Program-made: the position numbers and the translations under genes
NCBI RefSeq assembly: GCF_039645565.1
Contig: NZ_CP147914.1
Location: forward strand, 1,113,573-1,177,572
Reading direction: 5' to 3'
DNA from: Sulfurimonas sp. HSL1-2
GTDB lineage: Bacteria > Campylobacterota > Campylobacteria > Campylobacterales > Sulfurimonadaceae
DNA: 64,000 nt
Part shown: positions 35,656 to 44,117 of the stretch, in pieces
Layout: every line of letters starts with the position of its first letter
Numbering within the stretch: the stretch's first letter is position 1
The notes under the pieces: model-generated
What the model was told of the DNA's origin: nothing
Seen by the model: the letters and a program-made list of their open reading frames with translations, nothing else
Database searches by the model: none

Positions 35656-36840
35656 ATGGCTACTGTATTGATTATCGGGGCGGGCGGGGTCGGCCGCGTA
35701 GTGACGCATAAGTGTGTAATGAACAGTGAAACGTTTACGAAGATCGTACTGGCGAGCCGCAGACTGGAGAGCTGCAAAACGATTGCGGATGAGCTGCCGG
35801 CCGGCGCCGTCGAGATCGCCCAGGTCAATGCCGACAGCGTCGAAGAGACGGCGGCACTGATCAAAAAGGTCAAGGCGGATATCGTCATCAACGTGGCGCT
35901 TCCCTACCAGGACTTGGCTATTATGGACGCCTGTATCGAGACGGGCGTAGACTACCTGGATACGGCCAACTACGAACACCCGGACGAGGCGAAGTTCGAG
36001 TACAAGGAGCAGTGGGCCCGCGACGCGGCCTTCAAGCAGGCTGGCATCATGGGGCTTCTGGGCAGCGGATTCGACCCGGGCGCGACGAACGTTTTCTGCG
36101 CCTACGCCCAGAAACACTATTTCGACGAGATCCATACCATCGATATCCTCGACTGCAACGCCGGCGACCACGGCTACCCGTTTGCGACGAACTTCAACCC
36201 GGAGATCAACCTCCGCGAGGTCAGCGCGAAAGGGCGCTACTGGGAAGAAGGCAAATGGATCGAGACGGACCCGATGCAGATCCACTTCACCTGGAACTAC
36301 CCCGAAGTCGGCCCCAAAGAGAGCTATCTGCTTTACCACGAGGAGATGGAGTCGCTTGTGAAGCATATCAAAGGGCTCAAGCGCATCCGCTTCTTCATGA
36401 CCTTCGGCGAGAGCTACCTGACCCATATGAAGTGTCTGGAAAACGTCGGGATGCTGGGAATCGAACCGGTGGAGCACCAGGGGCAGAAGATCGTGCCGAT
36501 CGAGTTCCTCCGCACCCTGCTGCCGGACCCGGCGAGCCTGGGGCCGCGCACCAAGGGCAAGACGAACATCGGTATCGTCGCCGAGGGGCTTAAAGACGGC
36601 AAAAAACGCAAGATCTACATTTACCAGGTGAAAGACCACGAGGCGTGCTACGCCGAGGTGAAATCACAGGGGGTTTCCTATACGACGGGCGTTCCGGCGA
36701 TGATCGGCGCGAAGCTGATGCTGGAGAAAAAGTGGTATGCGCAGGGGGTCTGGAACATGGAACAGTTCGACCCGGATCCGTTTATGGACGAAATGAACGC
36801 GCAGGGCTTACCGTGGAAAGTCCAGGAGCTGGACGCGTAA
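35656..36840 (+). CDS. Carboxynorspermidine dehydrogenase (saccharopine dehydrogenase family)
   Basis: A 394-residue enzyme with an N-terminal NAD(P)-binding Rossmann fold (GAGGVG, residues 8-13) and a saccharopine-dehydrogenase-type C-terminal domain (DCNAGDHGYPFATNFNPE). It condenses L-aspartate semialdehyde with a diamine to form carboxy(nor)spermidine. The decarboxylase gene nspC is 950 bases downstream, completing the polyamine route; which polyamine results cannot be told. GAGG is about eight bases before the ATG. Its last 59 bases overlap the convergent glucosaminidase gene. Confidence 0.88.
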   Translation: MATVLIIGAGGVGRVVTHKCVMNSETFTKIVLASRRLESCKTIADELPAGAVEIAQVNADSVEETAALIKKVKADIVINVALPYQDLAIMDACIETGVDYLDTANYEHPDEAKFEYKEQWARDAAFKQAGIMGLLGSGFDPGATNVFCAYAQKHYFDEIHTIDILDCNAGDHGYPFATNFNPEINLREVSAKGRYWEEGKWIETDPMQIHFTWNYPEVGPKESYLLYHEEMESLVKHIKGLKRIRFFMTFGESYLTHMKCLENVGMLGIEPVEHQGQKIVPIEFLRTLLPDPASLGPRTKGKTNIGIVAEGLKDGKKRKIYIYQVKDHEACYAEVKSQGVSYTTGVPAMIGAKLMLEKKWYAQGVWNMEQFDPDPFMDEMNAQGLPWKVQELDA

Positions 36841-37762
36841 GGTTCGCCTCCACCTCCTCTTCGCAGGGAACCGGCTCTTCCTCGTCGGTTTCCACCTTGA
36901 CCTCATTAAGCGCGAACATCTGCTGCTCGGCCGCTTTCTTCTTCGCTGCTTCTTCCATTTTCTGTGCCACATACTCCGGAATAATGTCGACCAGCGCGGT
37001 CGGCGCGTAGGATGGGGTGTCGTAGTTGTAGAGCTTGTTGGCTTTGAGCACGTAGTAGAGACGGGCGACGTACTCGTCGCGCAGCTCCGAGTAGCGGCGG
37101 AGGTGGCGCAGGAGCTCAAATGGGTTGTCGGTCTGCGTGCGGGCGCGGCGCAGCCCGCTGTAGGCGTAGCCCTTCGCGATCATCTTGAAATAGCCGCGGA
37201 TCGCATCGTCGAGGGAAGCGAACTTTTTGACATAGATTGTCTTGGCACCGCGCTGCTCGGAGGCAGGAATACGGGGTTCGTTTTTGTTATACGACCAGAT
37301 GCCGAATACGTTGTTTGCTTCTTTGTAAAAGCGTGAGCTGCCCCAGCCCGTTTCCAGAGCCGCCTGGGCAATGACGAGGCTGACGGGGTGCGTATGCATG
37401 CTGCGCAGCAGACAGGGGTAACCGGCGACGTTATAGCGTTTCATCTGGCTCTGTAGCCACGCCTCCTCGTCGGCCGTGCGTGCCGGTTTGCCGATCAGCT
37501 CCCGGGCACGGGCGTATTCGCCGTCGAGTTCGGCTTTGACGGCCTGGACGGCGGGAAGGATCTGCTTGATAAAGCGGGCTTTGTTCGCACGTGCGCTCAC
37601 TTTGGGCACCGTTTTCGATTTGGGTTTTGCCGTGACCGGTTTGGTCTTCAGCGGGGCCTCTACGGATTCATTTTCGTCAGGGGAAGAGGTTATAATGTCA
37701 TAGAGTGAATAGAGGGTGAAGGCTAGCGCGATGGTCAGAACACCCAGAATGAATTTTTGCAT
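36782..37762 (-). CDS. Bax-like glucosaminidase (peptidoglycan hydrolase)
   Basis: A 326-residue membrane-anchored or secreted enzyme: N-terminal hydrophobic helix (MQKFILGVLTIALAFTLYSL), a Lys/Pro-rich linker, then a glucosaminidase domain with the catalytic Glu in QAALETGWGSSRFYKEANN and the segment FASLDDAIRGYFK, as in Bax and FlgJ-type enzymes. It would cut peptidoglycan. An acidic tail (KVETDEEEPVPCEEEVE) extends into 59 bases of overlap with the convergent dehydrogenase gene. I start at 37762, seven bases after a -10 box, so the transcript may be leaderless. Confidence 0.86.
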   Translation of the reverse strand: MQKFILGVLTIALAFTLYSLYDIITSSPDENESVEAPLKTKPVTAKPKSKTVPKVSARANKARFIKQILPAVQAVKAELDGEYARARELIGKPARTADEEAWLQSQMKRYNVAGYPCLLRSMHTHPVSLVIAQAALETGWGSSRFYKEANNVFGIWSYNKNEPRIPASEQRGAKTIYVKKFASLDDAIRGYFKMIAKGYAYSGLRRARTQTDNPFELLRHLRRYSELRDEYVARLYYVLKANKLYNYDTPSYAPTALVDIIPEYVAQKMEEAAKKKAAEQQMFALNEVKVETDEEEPVPCEEEVEANLTRPAPGLSTVSPARSFRP

Positions 37763-37769
37763 GGTTGAA

Positions 37770-37775
37770 ATTATA
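37770..37775 (-). promoter_or_regulatory. -10 box, possibly bidirectional
   Basis: The minus strand reads TATAAT, with the glucosaminidase ATG seven bases downstream. The gap to the divergent nspC start is only 28 bases, and the plus strand offers TATACC at 37772-37777, so one AT core may serve both genes. Confidence 0.5.
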
Positions 37776-37790
37776 CCGAAAAGTAACACG

Positions 37791-38927
37791 ATGAAAAAAT
37801 ATTATGACGTTGAAACCCCGGTTTATATTTGTGAAGAGGCGCGTCTCGAAGCGAACCTGAAACTGCTCGAACGCGTGCAGCGCGAGAGCGGCGCGAAGAT
37901 CATCCTGGCGCTCAAGGGCTTTGCAATGTGGTCGACCTTCGACCTCGTCGGACGCTACCTTCAGGGGTGTACGGCCAGCGGGCTGCATGAGGCGAAACTG
38001 GCACGGGAGAAGATGAACAAGGAGGTCCATACCTACTCACCGGCGTACATCGAACGCGACATCGACGAGATCGCGGCGATCTCTGATCATATCGTTTTCA
38101 ACTCCCCGGCGCAGATCGAGCGCTTTTACGACCGTGTCAAAAGCGTCAACCCCGGCATCTCCGTCTCCCTGCGCGTCAACCCGGAGTACTCCTCCTCGCC
38201 GGTCGACCTCTACAACCCATGCGGGCTTTTCAGCCGTCTGGGGACAACGGCGGCGAACTTTGACGCGGCGCAGCTCGAAAAACTCGACGGCCTCAATTTC
38301 CATGCGTTGTGCGAGCAGAACGTCGATGCCCTCGAGGGGGTCCTCGAAGCCTTCGAAGCGAAGTTCGGCGCCTACATCGACGGGCTCGAGTACGTCAATT
38401 TCGGCGGGGGGCATCACATTACCCGCGCCGATTACGACGTGGACCGCCTCATCGAGGTGATCCGCGCCTTCCGCGAGCGCCATAACGGCATTACGGTCTA
38501 CTTGGAACCCGGCGAAGCGGTCGGCTGGCAGACCGGGCCGCTGGTCGCGACCGTGCTCGACATCGTGCATAACGGGATGGATATCGCCATCCTCGACGTC
38601 TCGGCCGAAGCGCACATGCCCGATACCCTGGCCATGCCGTACCGCGCCGAGGTGCGCGGCGCCGCGGAGACGGGGGAGAAACCCCATACCTACCGTCTCG
38701 GCGGCAATACCTGCCTGGCGGGGGACATCATGGGGGATTACGCCTTCGATGCACCGCTGCAGGTCGGGGACCAGATCGTCTTCGAAGACCAGATCCACTA
38801 CACCTTCGTCAAAAATACGACCTTCAACGGCGTGCAGCTCCCCTCCCTGGCGATCCTGCGTCAAAACGGGGAGATGGAGATCGTCAAGCGGTTCGGGTAC
38901 GAGACCTACCGCGACCGCCTCTCCTGA
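37791..38927 (+). CDS. nspC: Carboxynorspermidine decarboxylase
   Basis: A 378-residue PLP enzyme of the alanine-racemase-fold decarboxylases. The PLP lysine is Lys42 in LALKGFAMWS, the phosphate-binding glycine run is FGGGHHITR, and the segment YLEPGEAVGW together with GGNTCLAGD near residue 305 (active-site Cys) are family signatures. It removes CO2 from carboxy(nor)spermidine to give norspermidine or spermidine. I start at 37791 (MKKYYDVETP); an earlier in-frame ATG lies inside the divergent gene. Confidence 0.93.
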   Translation: MKKYYDVETPVYICEEARLEANLKLLERVQRESGAKIILALKGFAMWSTFDLVGRYLQGCTASGLHEAKLAREKMNKEVHTYSPAYIERDIDEIAAISDHIVFNSPAQIERFYDRVKSVNPGISVSLRVNPEYSSSPVDLYNPCGLFSRLGTTAANFDAAQLEKLDGLNFHALCEQNVDALEGVLEAFEAKFGAYIDGLEYVNFGGGHHITRADYDVDRLIEVIRAFRERHNGITVYLEPGEAVGWQTGPLVATVLDIVHNGMDIAILDVSAEAHMPDTLAMPYRAEVRGAAETGEKPHTYRLGGNTCLAGDIMGDYAFDAPLQVGDQIVFEDQIHYTFVKNTTFNGVQLPSLAILRQNGEMEIVKRFGYETYRDRLS

Positions 38928-38942
38928 GACGACGCAGCGTGC

Positions 38943-40184
38943 CTAGAGCCTGCTGATATAGGGCTCGGCCTCTTTTTGCAGCATGCTTTCTAGCTCTTCT
39001 TCGGTCCGGTTCAGTGTCTCGCGGTAGATCTCGGGGGCGATCCGGATGAACACCGCGACGATCTCGGGGTCGAAGTGGGTGCCGGCATGGCTTTTGAGGT
39101 AGGCGAGGGACGCGTCGAGCGCCATGGGCTCTTTATAGGGGCGCCGTGAGCCCAGGGCGTCAAAGACGTCGGCCACGCTGAAGATACGCGCCTCGAGCGG
39201 GATCGCACTGCCGCGCAGCCCCTTGGGGTAACCGCTGCCGTCATACTTTTCGTGGTGGCCGGCGATGACTCTCCCGGCCTTGGAAAGCCAGGTGACATGA
39301 CGGACAATCTCCAGCCCTCTCTCCACATGGCTCTTCATGAGTTCAAACTCCTCATCGCTCAATCGGCCCGGTTTTAAAAGAATATGGTCCGGGATGCCGA
39401 TTTTGCCGATATCATGCAGATAGGCGCCGAGGATGATGTTGGCAATATGCTTTTCGCTGCAGCAGTGCAGGGCCTCGGCGAGCCTCAGGGTATAGTGCGT
39501 GACACGGTAGCTGTGGCTTGAGGTCCCGCTGTCGCGCTGGGCCACGGCACTGCCGAGCGCAGAGACGGTACCGAAATAGCTGCGGATCAATTCACGGTTT
39601 TTCCGGCGCAGCTGTCTGTAATAGAAAAGAATCATCGGGAAAAGGGCGAGGGCGAAAACCGCGCCGGTTGCAAGGACGAGCCAAAGGGCATTTGTATAAT
39701 GCTCGCGCATCCGCCGGATACTATTGCCGTCGACAGGGAAGAGTCCGCGGAAAGCCCTGGTAACAGGCTTTCCTAAAGGGTTTATGATCTCGGCCGGACC
39801 CGTGGCGAAGCGAAGATAGGGGGTGCCGCCGCGTTCGACCAGCGATAAATCCTTCTTCCCTCTCTTCGGCAGGAGCGGCATCGGTGTATCCTCTTTCAGC
39901 GCGGTCCAACTTTGGGATGCAAAAGCGTGGAGCAGACGGCCCTTCCCGTCATAGGCCTCGAGGTAGGGGATCTGCATCTGTTGCAGCACTTCGCCCATCT
40001 CTTCACTGACCGTTTCGGACTCCTCCGTCGAGAGGTGTACGCGTACCTCTGTCATGACATCTGCAAAGCGCTGATTGACATAATCTTCGAGGCGTGAATG
40101 GTGTTGCTGATAGACGGCGGCGAGCATCAAAGCGATCACGATCAGATAGGCGACAGCGATACGCAGGGCGAATGAGAGGAGCAC
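38943..40184 (-). CDS. HD-GYP cyclic di-GMP phosphodiesterase with periplasmic sensor region
   Basis: A 413-residue protein. An N-terminal transmembrane helix (IAVAYLIVIALMLAAVY), a periplasmic region (about 30-165) and a second helix (ALWLVLATGAVFALALFPMI) precede a cytoplasmic HD-GYP domain: YLHDIGKIGIPDHILLKPG and VIAGHHEKYDGSGYPKGLRG, with metal ligands intact. It should degrade c-di-GMP in response to a periplasmic signal. Starts with GTG after GGGAGG. It converges with nspC 15 bases away and lies downstream of the protease gene. Confidence 0.9.
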   Translation of the reverse strand: MLLSFALRIAVAYLIVIALMLAAVYQQHHSRLEDYVNQRFADVMTEVRVHLSTEESETVSEEMGEVLQQMQIPYLEAYDGKGRLLHAFASQSWTALKEDTPMPLLPKRGKKDLSLVERGGTPYLRFATGPAEIINPLGKPVTRAFRGLFPVDGNSIRRMREHYTNALWLVLATGAVFALALFPMILFYYRQLRRKNRELIRSYFGTVSALGSAVAQRDSGTSSHSYRVTHYTLRLAEALHCCSEKHIANIILGAYLHDIGKIGIPDHILLKPGRLSDEEFELMKSHVERGLEIVRHVTWLSKAGRVIAGHHEKYDGSGYPKGLRGSAIPLEARIFSVADVFDALGSRRPYKEPMALDASLAYLKSHAGTHFDPEIVAVFIRIAPEIYRETLNRTEEELESMLQKEAEPYISRL

Positions 40185-40214
40185 GGTTACCTCCCGGAAG
40201 GTGTTCTACCGTCT

Positions 40215-40220
40215 ATTGTA
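40215..40220 (-). promoter_or_regulatory. -10 box for HD-GYP gene
   Basis: The minus strand reads TACAAT, 30 bases upstream of the GTG start. Just before it, GGAGCCC-TCC-GGGTTCC (minus strand, about 40238-40254, with one G-U pair) could terminate transcription from the protease gene. Confidence 0.45.
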
Positions 40221-40252
40221 ACCAAATCGGCATAAGGAACCCGGAGGGCTCC

Positions 40253-41644
40253 CTAGGGAAGGGCGACGACGTAGATCTGGCCTTTGCGGTAGAGATAGAT
40301 GCGCTTGAGCTTGCCTTCGGCACTGCTGCGTGCTTTTTGCAGGGAGGTCAGATCGGTGACAGGGGTATTCTCGAGCTGGACGATGATGTCGCCGGGACGG
40401 ACCCCCTGCATCGCCGCTTCGCTGTCGGCATCCACTTCGGTGACCAAAACCCCCTCGACGTCGTCGGGAATCCGCAGGCGGTAACGCTGCTGCGGATCGA
40501 GGTTCTGCAGGCTGACCCCTTCGAAAACGGCGTCGGAGCCGTTCGCGGCCTGCTCTCCCAGGTCGGTCAGATTGACGGAGACCGTATCGGTCTTACCGTC
40601 ACGCTCATAGGTGATCTTGATGCGGCTGCCGGGGCGGTACATCCCGATCATGTTTTTGAGATCGGCGGCGTTGCTGACGGTGCGGCCGTCGACGGCAACA
40701 ATGAGGTCGCCGCGTTTCAGGCCGGCTTTCTGGGCCGGGGAGTCGACAACGATGTCGTTGAGCAGGGCGCCGTTTTCGTGCGTGTATAGAGACTGGAGCT
40801 CCTTCGTGAGGTCACCGATGCTGACGCCGAGATAGCCCCGCGTGACGCTCCCGTCCTCGATCAGCTTCTTGGCGATGCTTTTGACCATATCGACTTCGAT
40901 GGCAAAGCCGATACCGTTGTTGCCGCCGCTGCGGGTGATGATGGCGGAGTTGATCCCGATCAGCGCCCCGCGGCTGTCGATCAGCGCGCCCCCCGAGTTC
41001 CCGGGGTTGATGGAGGCATCCGTCTGGATGAAGTTCTCGTACTCGTTGATCCCGATCCCGTTTTTGTGCTGGGCGGAAACGATCCCCTGCGAGACGCTGA
41101 GACCGACACCGAAGGGGTTACCGATCGCAAAGACGATATCGCCGATTTTCAGTTCGGCGGAGCTGCCCATCCGTATCGGCGTGAGCCCCTCGGCTTCGAT
41201 ACGGATCACGGCGATGTCGGATTTGGGGTCGCTCCCGACGAGCTTGGCGCGGTACTCTTTTTGCGCACCGGGCAGTTTGACCATGATGCTGTCGGCATCT
41301 TCGACGACGTGGTTATTCGTCACGATGTAGCCGTCGCTGGTGACGATGACGCCGGAGCCCAGGCTCTGGCGGTGGGGGTTGGGATTGAACTTCCGGCCGA
41401 AAAACTGCTCAAAGAAGGGGTGCATCTGTTCCATGTATTTTTGCGACCGTATCTGTTTGGAGGAGATATAGACGATGGAGTCTTTCGCCTTGTCGATGGC
41501 CGCACTGAAAGAGAGGACCGCATTGGGGGCGTTGGGCATGACCCGTTCACTCAGTGGGGGCATTTCGTCAAAGGTGACGGCAGCCGCCTGCAGGGTCAGG
41601 AAGGCCGAAAGAATCGAACTGATAAGCATAAATCTTCTGGGCAT
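40253..41644 (-). CDS. Do/DegP-family periplasmic serine protease
   Basis: A 463-residue HtrA protein: signal peptide (residues 1 to about 23), trypsin-like protease domain with the triad His112 (TNNHVVED), Asp143 (KSDIAVIRIE) and Ser217 (NPGNSGGALID), and two PDZ domains (about 265-355 and 370-460; GYLGVSIGDL, RPGDIIVQLENTPV). It degrades or refolds misfolded periplasmic proteins. ATG 41644 has AAAGGA upstream at good spacing; a TTG three bases earlier is also in frame. Confidence 0.95.
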   Translation of the reverse strand: MPRRFMLISSILSAFLTLQAAAVTFDEMPPLSERVMPNAPNAVLSFSAAIDKAKDSIVYISSKQIRSQKYMEQMHPFFEQFFGRKFNPNPHRQSLGSGVIVTSDGYIVTNNHVVEDADSIMVKLPGAQKEYRAKLVGSDPKSDIAVIRIEAEGLTPIRMGSSAELKIGDIVFAIGNPFGVGLSVSQGIVSAQHKNGIGINEYENFIQTDASINPGNSGGALIDSRGALIGINSAIITRSGGNNGIGFAIEVDMVKSIAKKLIEDGSVTRGYLGVSIGDLTKELQSLYTHENGALLNDIVVDSPAQKAGLKRGDLIVAVDGRTVSNAADLKNMIGMYRPGSRIKITYERDGKTDTVSVNLTDLGEQAANGSDAVFEGVSLQNLDPQQRYRLRIPDDVEGVLVTEVDADSEAAMQGVRPGDIIVQLENTPVTDLTSLQKARSSAEGKLKRIYLYRKGQIYVVALP

Positions 41645-41712
41645 CAATCATCCTTTGAATATGGAATTGTCCCAGTATAAAACGTACGGTTTAATCGCGT
41701 GTAAATGGCAGA

Positions 41713-41919
41713 CTATTCGTAACGGAAGAGGTCGGACTCGCAGTAGGTGGAGTCTTCGGAGATGTAGGCCCCGGGGTGATCTTTAAGGATCTTTTTCGCT
41801 TCCTGGGGGCTCGTACATTTTCCCAGAAGCTCTTCATATTCGAAAGGCCCGCTGGAAAGCGTGACTTTTTTGCGCTGCTTGATGATATAGATATGCTGTG
41901 GGGATATTTCTGTGCCCAT
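41713..41919 (-). CDS. Small protein, unknown
   Basis: A 68-residue soluble protein (starts MGTEISPQHIYIIKQRKKVT) with two cysteines and a mixed strand/helix composition; the middle (SPQEAKKILKDHPGAYISED) could form a small domain. AGGG lies eight bases before the ATG. No family is recognised. It stands between pdxA and the protease gene on the same strand. Supported by its ribosome site and codon use only. Confidence 0.55.
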   Translation of the reverse strand: MGTEISPQHIYIIKQRKKVTLSSGPFEYEELLGKCTSPQEAKKILKDHPGAYISEDSTYCESDLFRYE

Positions 41920-41987
41920 CGGTCAACCCTGAAAAGTTTATATTATTGCATTTTATTCAGAAATTGTCAATAATATATCACAAAATA

Positions 41988-42944
41988 TTATGAATTGGAG
42001 GGGGCGTTATCCGAGAGCTGAAGGGCGGTGTCGACGGCATTCCGGTAGCTGTTCAGGCGCGCTTTTCCGCGGTAGGCGATGTCGAAGGCGGTACCGTGGT
42101 CGACGGAGGTACGGACGATGGGAAGGTTGAGCGAGATATTGACGCTCTCGTCGAAATAGAGGGCCTTCAGGGGGGCGAGACCCTGGTCGTGGTACATCGC
42201 CGCGATATGGCGGTGGGCGGCGCGAAAGGTCGGCGTAAAGGCGGCATCGGGGACAACGGGTCCGAAGAAAGGGCGTCCGTCGCATTTCAGCCCCTCGGCC
42301 TCCAGCGTATCGTTGGCGATGGTGATGGCCGCTTCGATCTCACGCTCCTCGTCCCCGAGTACCCCGTTGTCGCCGGCATGGGGGTTGAGGCCGAGCACGG
42401 CGATGTCGTCAAAACCGGTGGCACGGTAGAGGTCGAGGAGGAACCGGGCCAGGGCATTGCGTTCAATTTTTGCAGGGACCTCTTTGAGCGGAATGTGCTC
42501 GGTGTAAAGCGCCACGTAGAGCTGGTGGCATCCCAGCATCATGATCGCCTCTTTGCCGAAATGGTCCCGGAGCAGTTCGGTATGCCCCTTGTAGGCGATG
42601 CCGGCCTGCATCCACGCCTCTTTATGGATAGGGAGGGTGACAAGGGCATCCGTTTCGCCGGCTTCGGTGAGGGCGATCGCCTTCATAAAGGAAGCGTGGC
42701 TGTAGCGGCCTGCCTCCGGGGAGACGCAGCCGGGTTCGATCACAATGGGTTGCTCCAGCGCTATCATGTCGAAATCCTCGGGGATGTGCATGCCCAGCAG
42801 CGATGCGGCCTGTTCCATCACCTCGGGATCGACACAGTACAGCGGCAGGCAGTAGTCGGCGATCTGCGGGTGGGCCCGCAGGGCGATCTCGGGGCCGACA
42901 CCGTTAGGGTCGCCGATGCTGATGGCGAGGCGCGGCAGGCTCAT
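41988..42944 (-). CDS. pdxA: 4-hydroxythreonine-4-phosphate dehydrogenase
   Basis: A 318-residue NAD-dependent dehydrogenase of DXP-dependent vitamin B6 synthesis. Signatures are ISIGDPNGVGPEIALRA at the N-terminus, PIHKEAWMQAGIAYKGHTELL with a zinc-binding His, GLNPHAGDNGVLGDEE, and AMYHDQGLAPLK. Its product is the substrate of PdxJ, whose gene overlaps the pdxA start by four bases, a conserved pair in Campylobacterota. Confidence 0.95.
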   Translation of the reverse strand: MSLPRLAISIGDPNGVGPEIALRAHPQIADYCLPLYCVDPEVMEQAASLLGMHIPEDFDMIALEQPIVIEPGCVSPEAGRYSHASFMKAIALTEAGETDALVTLPIHKEAWMQAGIAYKGHTELLRDHFGKEAIMMLGCHQLYVALYTEHIPLKEVPAKIERNALARFLLDLYRATGFDDIAVLGLNPHAGDNGVLGDEEREIEAAITIANDTLEAEGLKCDGRPFFGPVVPDAAFTPTFRAAHRHIAAMYHDQGLAPLKALYFDESVNISLNLPIVRTSVDHGTAFDIAYRGKARLNSYRNAVDTALQLSDNAPSNS

Positions 42945-43744
42945 CGGACGAGCAGCGCTTTCATGTCGCGGACGGCGGCACCGAGTCCCGTGAAGACGGA
43001 GCGCGCGACGATGCTTTGACCGATGTTGAGTTCAACGATCTCCGCGATGGCGGTGATGGCATGCAGGTTATGGTAGTTCAGGCCGTGGCCTGCCGCGACT
43101 TCCAGGCCGATGGCATGGGCATGTTCCGCGCTCTGGCGGAGGGCATCGACGGCGGCTTCAAGCCGCTGCTGCAGTTCATCGCGTGGCAGTTCGAGCTCGG
43201 GGATGCTGTGGCGCGTATAGGGCAGCGCGGTGTTGAGCATCGCAAAGAGGTTGGCATAGGTACCGGTGTGCAGCTCTACCATCTCCGCTTCGAGCGCCTT
43301 GGACTGCTCCATGATATGCGCGGAGGGGTCGACGAAGAGCGAAACGGCGATGCCGGCGTCATGCAGCTGGTCGATGGCGTCGGACACGGCGGTGCTCTGC
43401 CCGATGACATCCAGACCGCCTTCGGTCGTGACCTCCTCGCGGTTCTCCGGGACGAGGGTGGCGCGGTGGGGGCGCAGTTCGCAGACGATATCGATAATGG
43501 ACTGGTTGATGGAACACTCCAGGTTGACCGGGAGCGGGGAGGAGACGATGATCTTCTGGGCATCCTCGTCATTGATATGGCGGCGGTCTTCGCGAAGGTG
43601 GATGGTGATCTGGTCCGCACCGTTCTGTGCACAGAGGGCCAGCGCCATCAGCGGATCGGGGTCGTTGATGCGGCGCGCCTCGCGCAGGACGGCGATGTGG
43701 TCTATGTTGACGCCGAGCTGAATCGGCCGGTGCTCCTGGGGCAT
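42941..43744 (-). CDS. pdxJ: Pyridoxine 5'-phosphate synthase
   Basis: A 267-residue TIM-barrel enzyme joining 1-deoxyxylulose-5-phosphate with the PdxA product to form pyridoxine 5'-phosphate. Signatures are LGVNIDHIAVLREAR, ITIHLREDRRHINDED, the catalytic Glu in VNLECSIN, and GLEVAAGHGLNYHN. I start at 43744 because AAGGAG lies five bases upstream. Its C-terminus overlaps pdxA (ATGA). It is divergent from the guanidine locus, with 373 bases between. Confidence 0.95.
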   Translation of the reverse strand: MPQEHRPIQLGVNIDHIAVLREARRINDPDPLMALALCAQNGADQITIHLREDRRHINDEDAQKIIVSSPLPVNLECSINQSIIDIVCELRPHRATLVPENREEVTTEGGLDVIGQSTAVSDAIDQLHDAGIAVSLFVDPSAHIMEQSKALEAEMVELHTGTYANLFAMLNTALPYTRHSIPELELPRDELQQRLEAAVDALRQSAEHAHAIGLEVAAGHGLNYHNLHAITAIAEIVELNIGQSIVARSVFTGLGAAVRDMKALLVR

Positions 43745-43871
43745 GAAACTCCTTCTCTCCTCTTCATACATGCATCAAATTGTACCTGAAATAACGGATA
43801 AAATCGGTTAGAGGCGAAAAGGGACGGCAGGTGACCGAATTGGGCACAAAAGCTGTTGCTGTTTTTAATAG

Positions 43872-43888
43872 TGATTACTTTTTAATCA
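43872..43888. repeat. Short palindrome upstream of the guanidine operon
   Basis: TGATTA (43872-43877) and TAATCA (43883-43888), five bases apart, in the AT-rich part of the 43745-43970 gap, about 80 bases before the likely -10 box. It could be an activator or repressor site. Nothing else in this gap is identified. Confidence 0.35.
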
Positions 43889-43946
43889 TTAAGCTGCTTG
43901 ACCGGCTTGATAAAAATGTTAAACTGACACCCAGAAAGCATGTCAC

Positions 43947-43976
43947 GAGGTTGTCAAACCTCACCACTGTCATAAT
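43947..43976 (+). promoter_or_regulatory. Promoter region with inverted repeat for the guanidine operon
   Basis: CATAAT at 43971-43976 would be the -10 box, giving a transcript starting near 43983, the first bases of the riboswitch. Just upstream, GAGGTT (43947-43952) and AACCTC (43957-43962) form an inverted repeat overlapping the -35 zone. The same hexamers recur inside the riboswitch region. Confidence 0.45.
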
Positions 43977-43980
43977 AGAC

Positions 43981-44079
43981 GGCTAGGGTTCCGGCGGGTT
44001 ACCGTGTCTGGTCCGAGAGCTGTCGACCTCTTGAGTAGAGGTTACACGGAGGGATAAAAGCCCGGGAGGTTTCAACCTC
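43981..44079 (+). ncRNA. Guanidine-I riboswitch (ykkC-yxkD leader)
   Basis: The conserved blocks of the guanidine-I aptamer occur in order: CTAGGGTTCCG (43983-43993), CTGGTCCGAGAG (44008-44019), then ACACGG-A-GGGATAAAAGCCCGGGAG (from about 44044). Variable stems fall between, such as CCTC-TTGAGTA-GAGG. This RNA binds guanidinium and turns on downstream genes. The end of the aptamer runs into GAGGT-TTCA-ACCTC, which may be part of the expression platform. The gene downstream encodes the substrate-binding protein of an importer, the usual location for this class. AGGAG (44107-44111) precedes the ATG. Confidence 0.95.
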
Positions 44080-44117
44080 TTGGCGTGTTTATTCCATAAC
44101 CTACTCAGGAGATTATT

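Noticed and set aside
43840-43870. Sigma54 promoter before the guanidine operon
   Set aside because: A GG...GC pair is present but spacing between them does not fit the -24/-12 rule.
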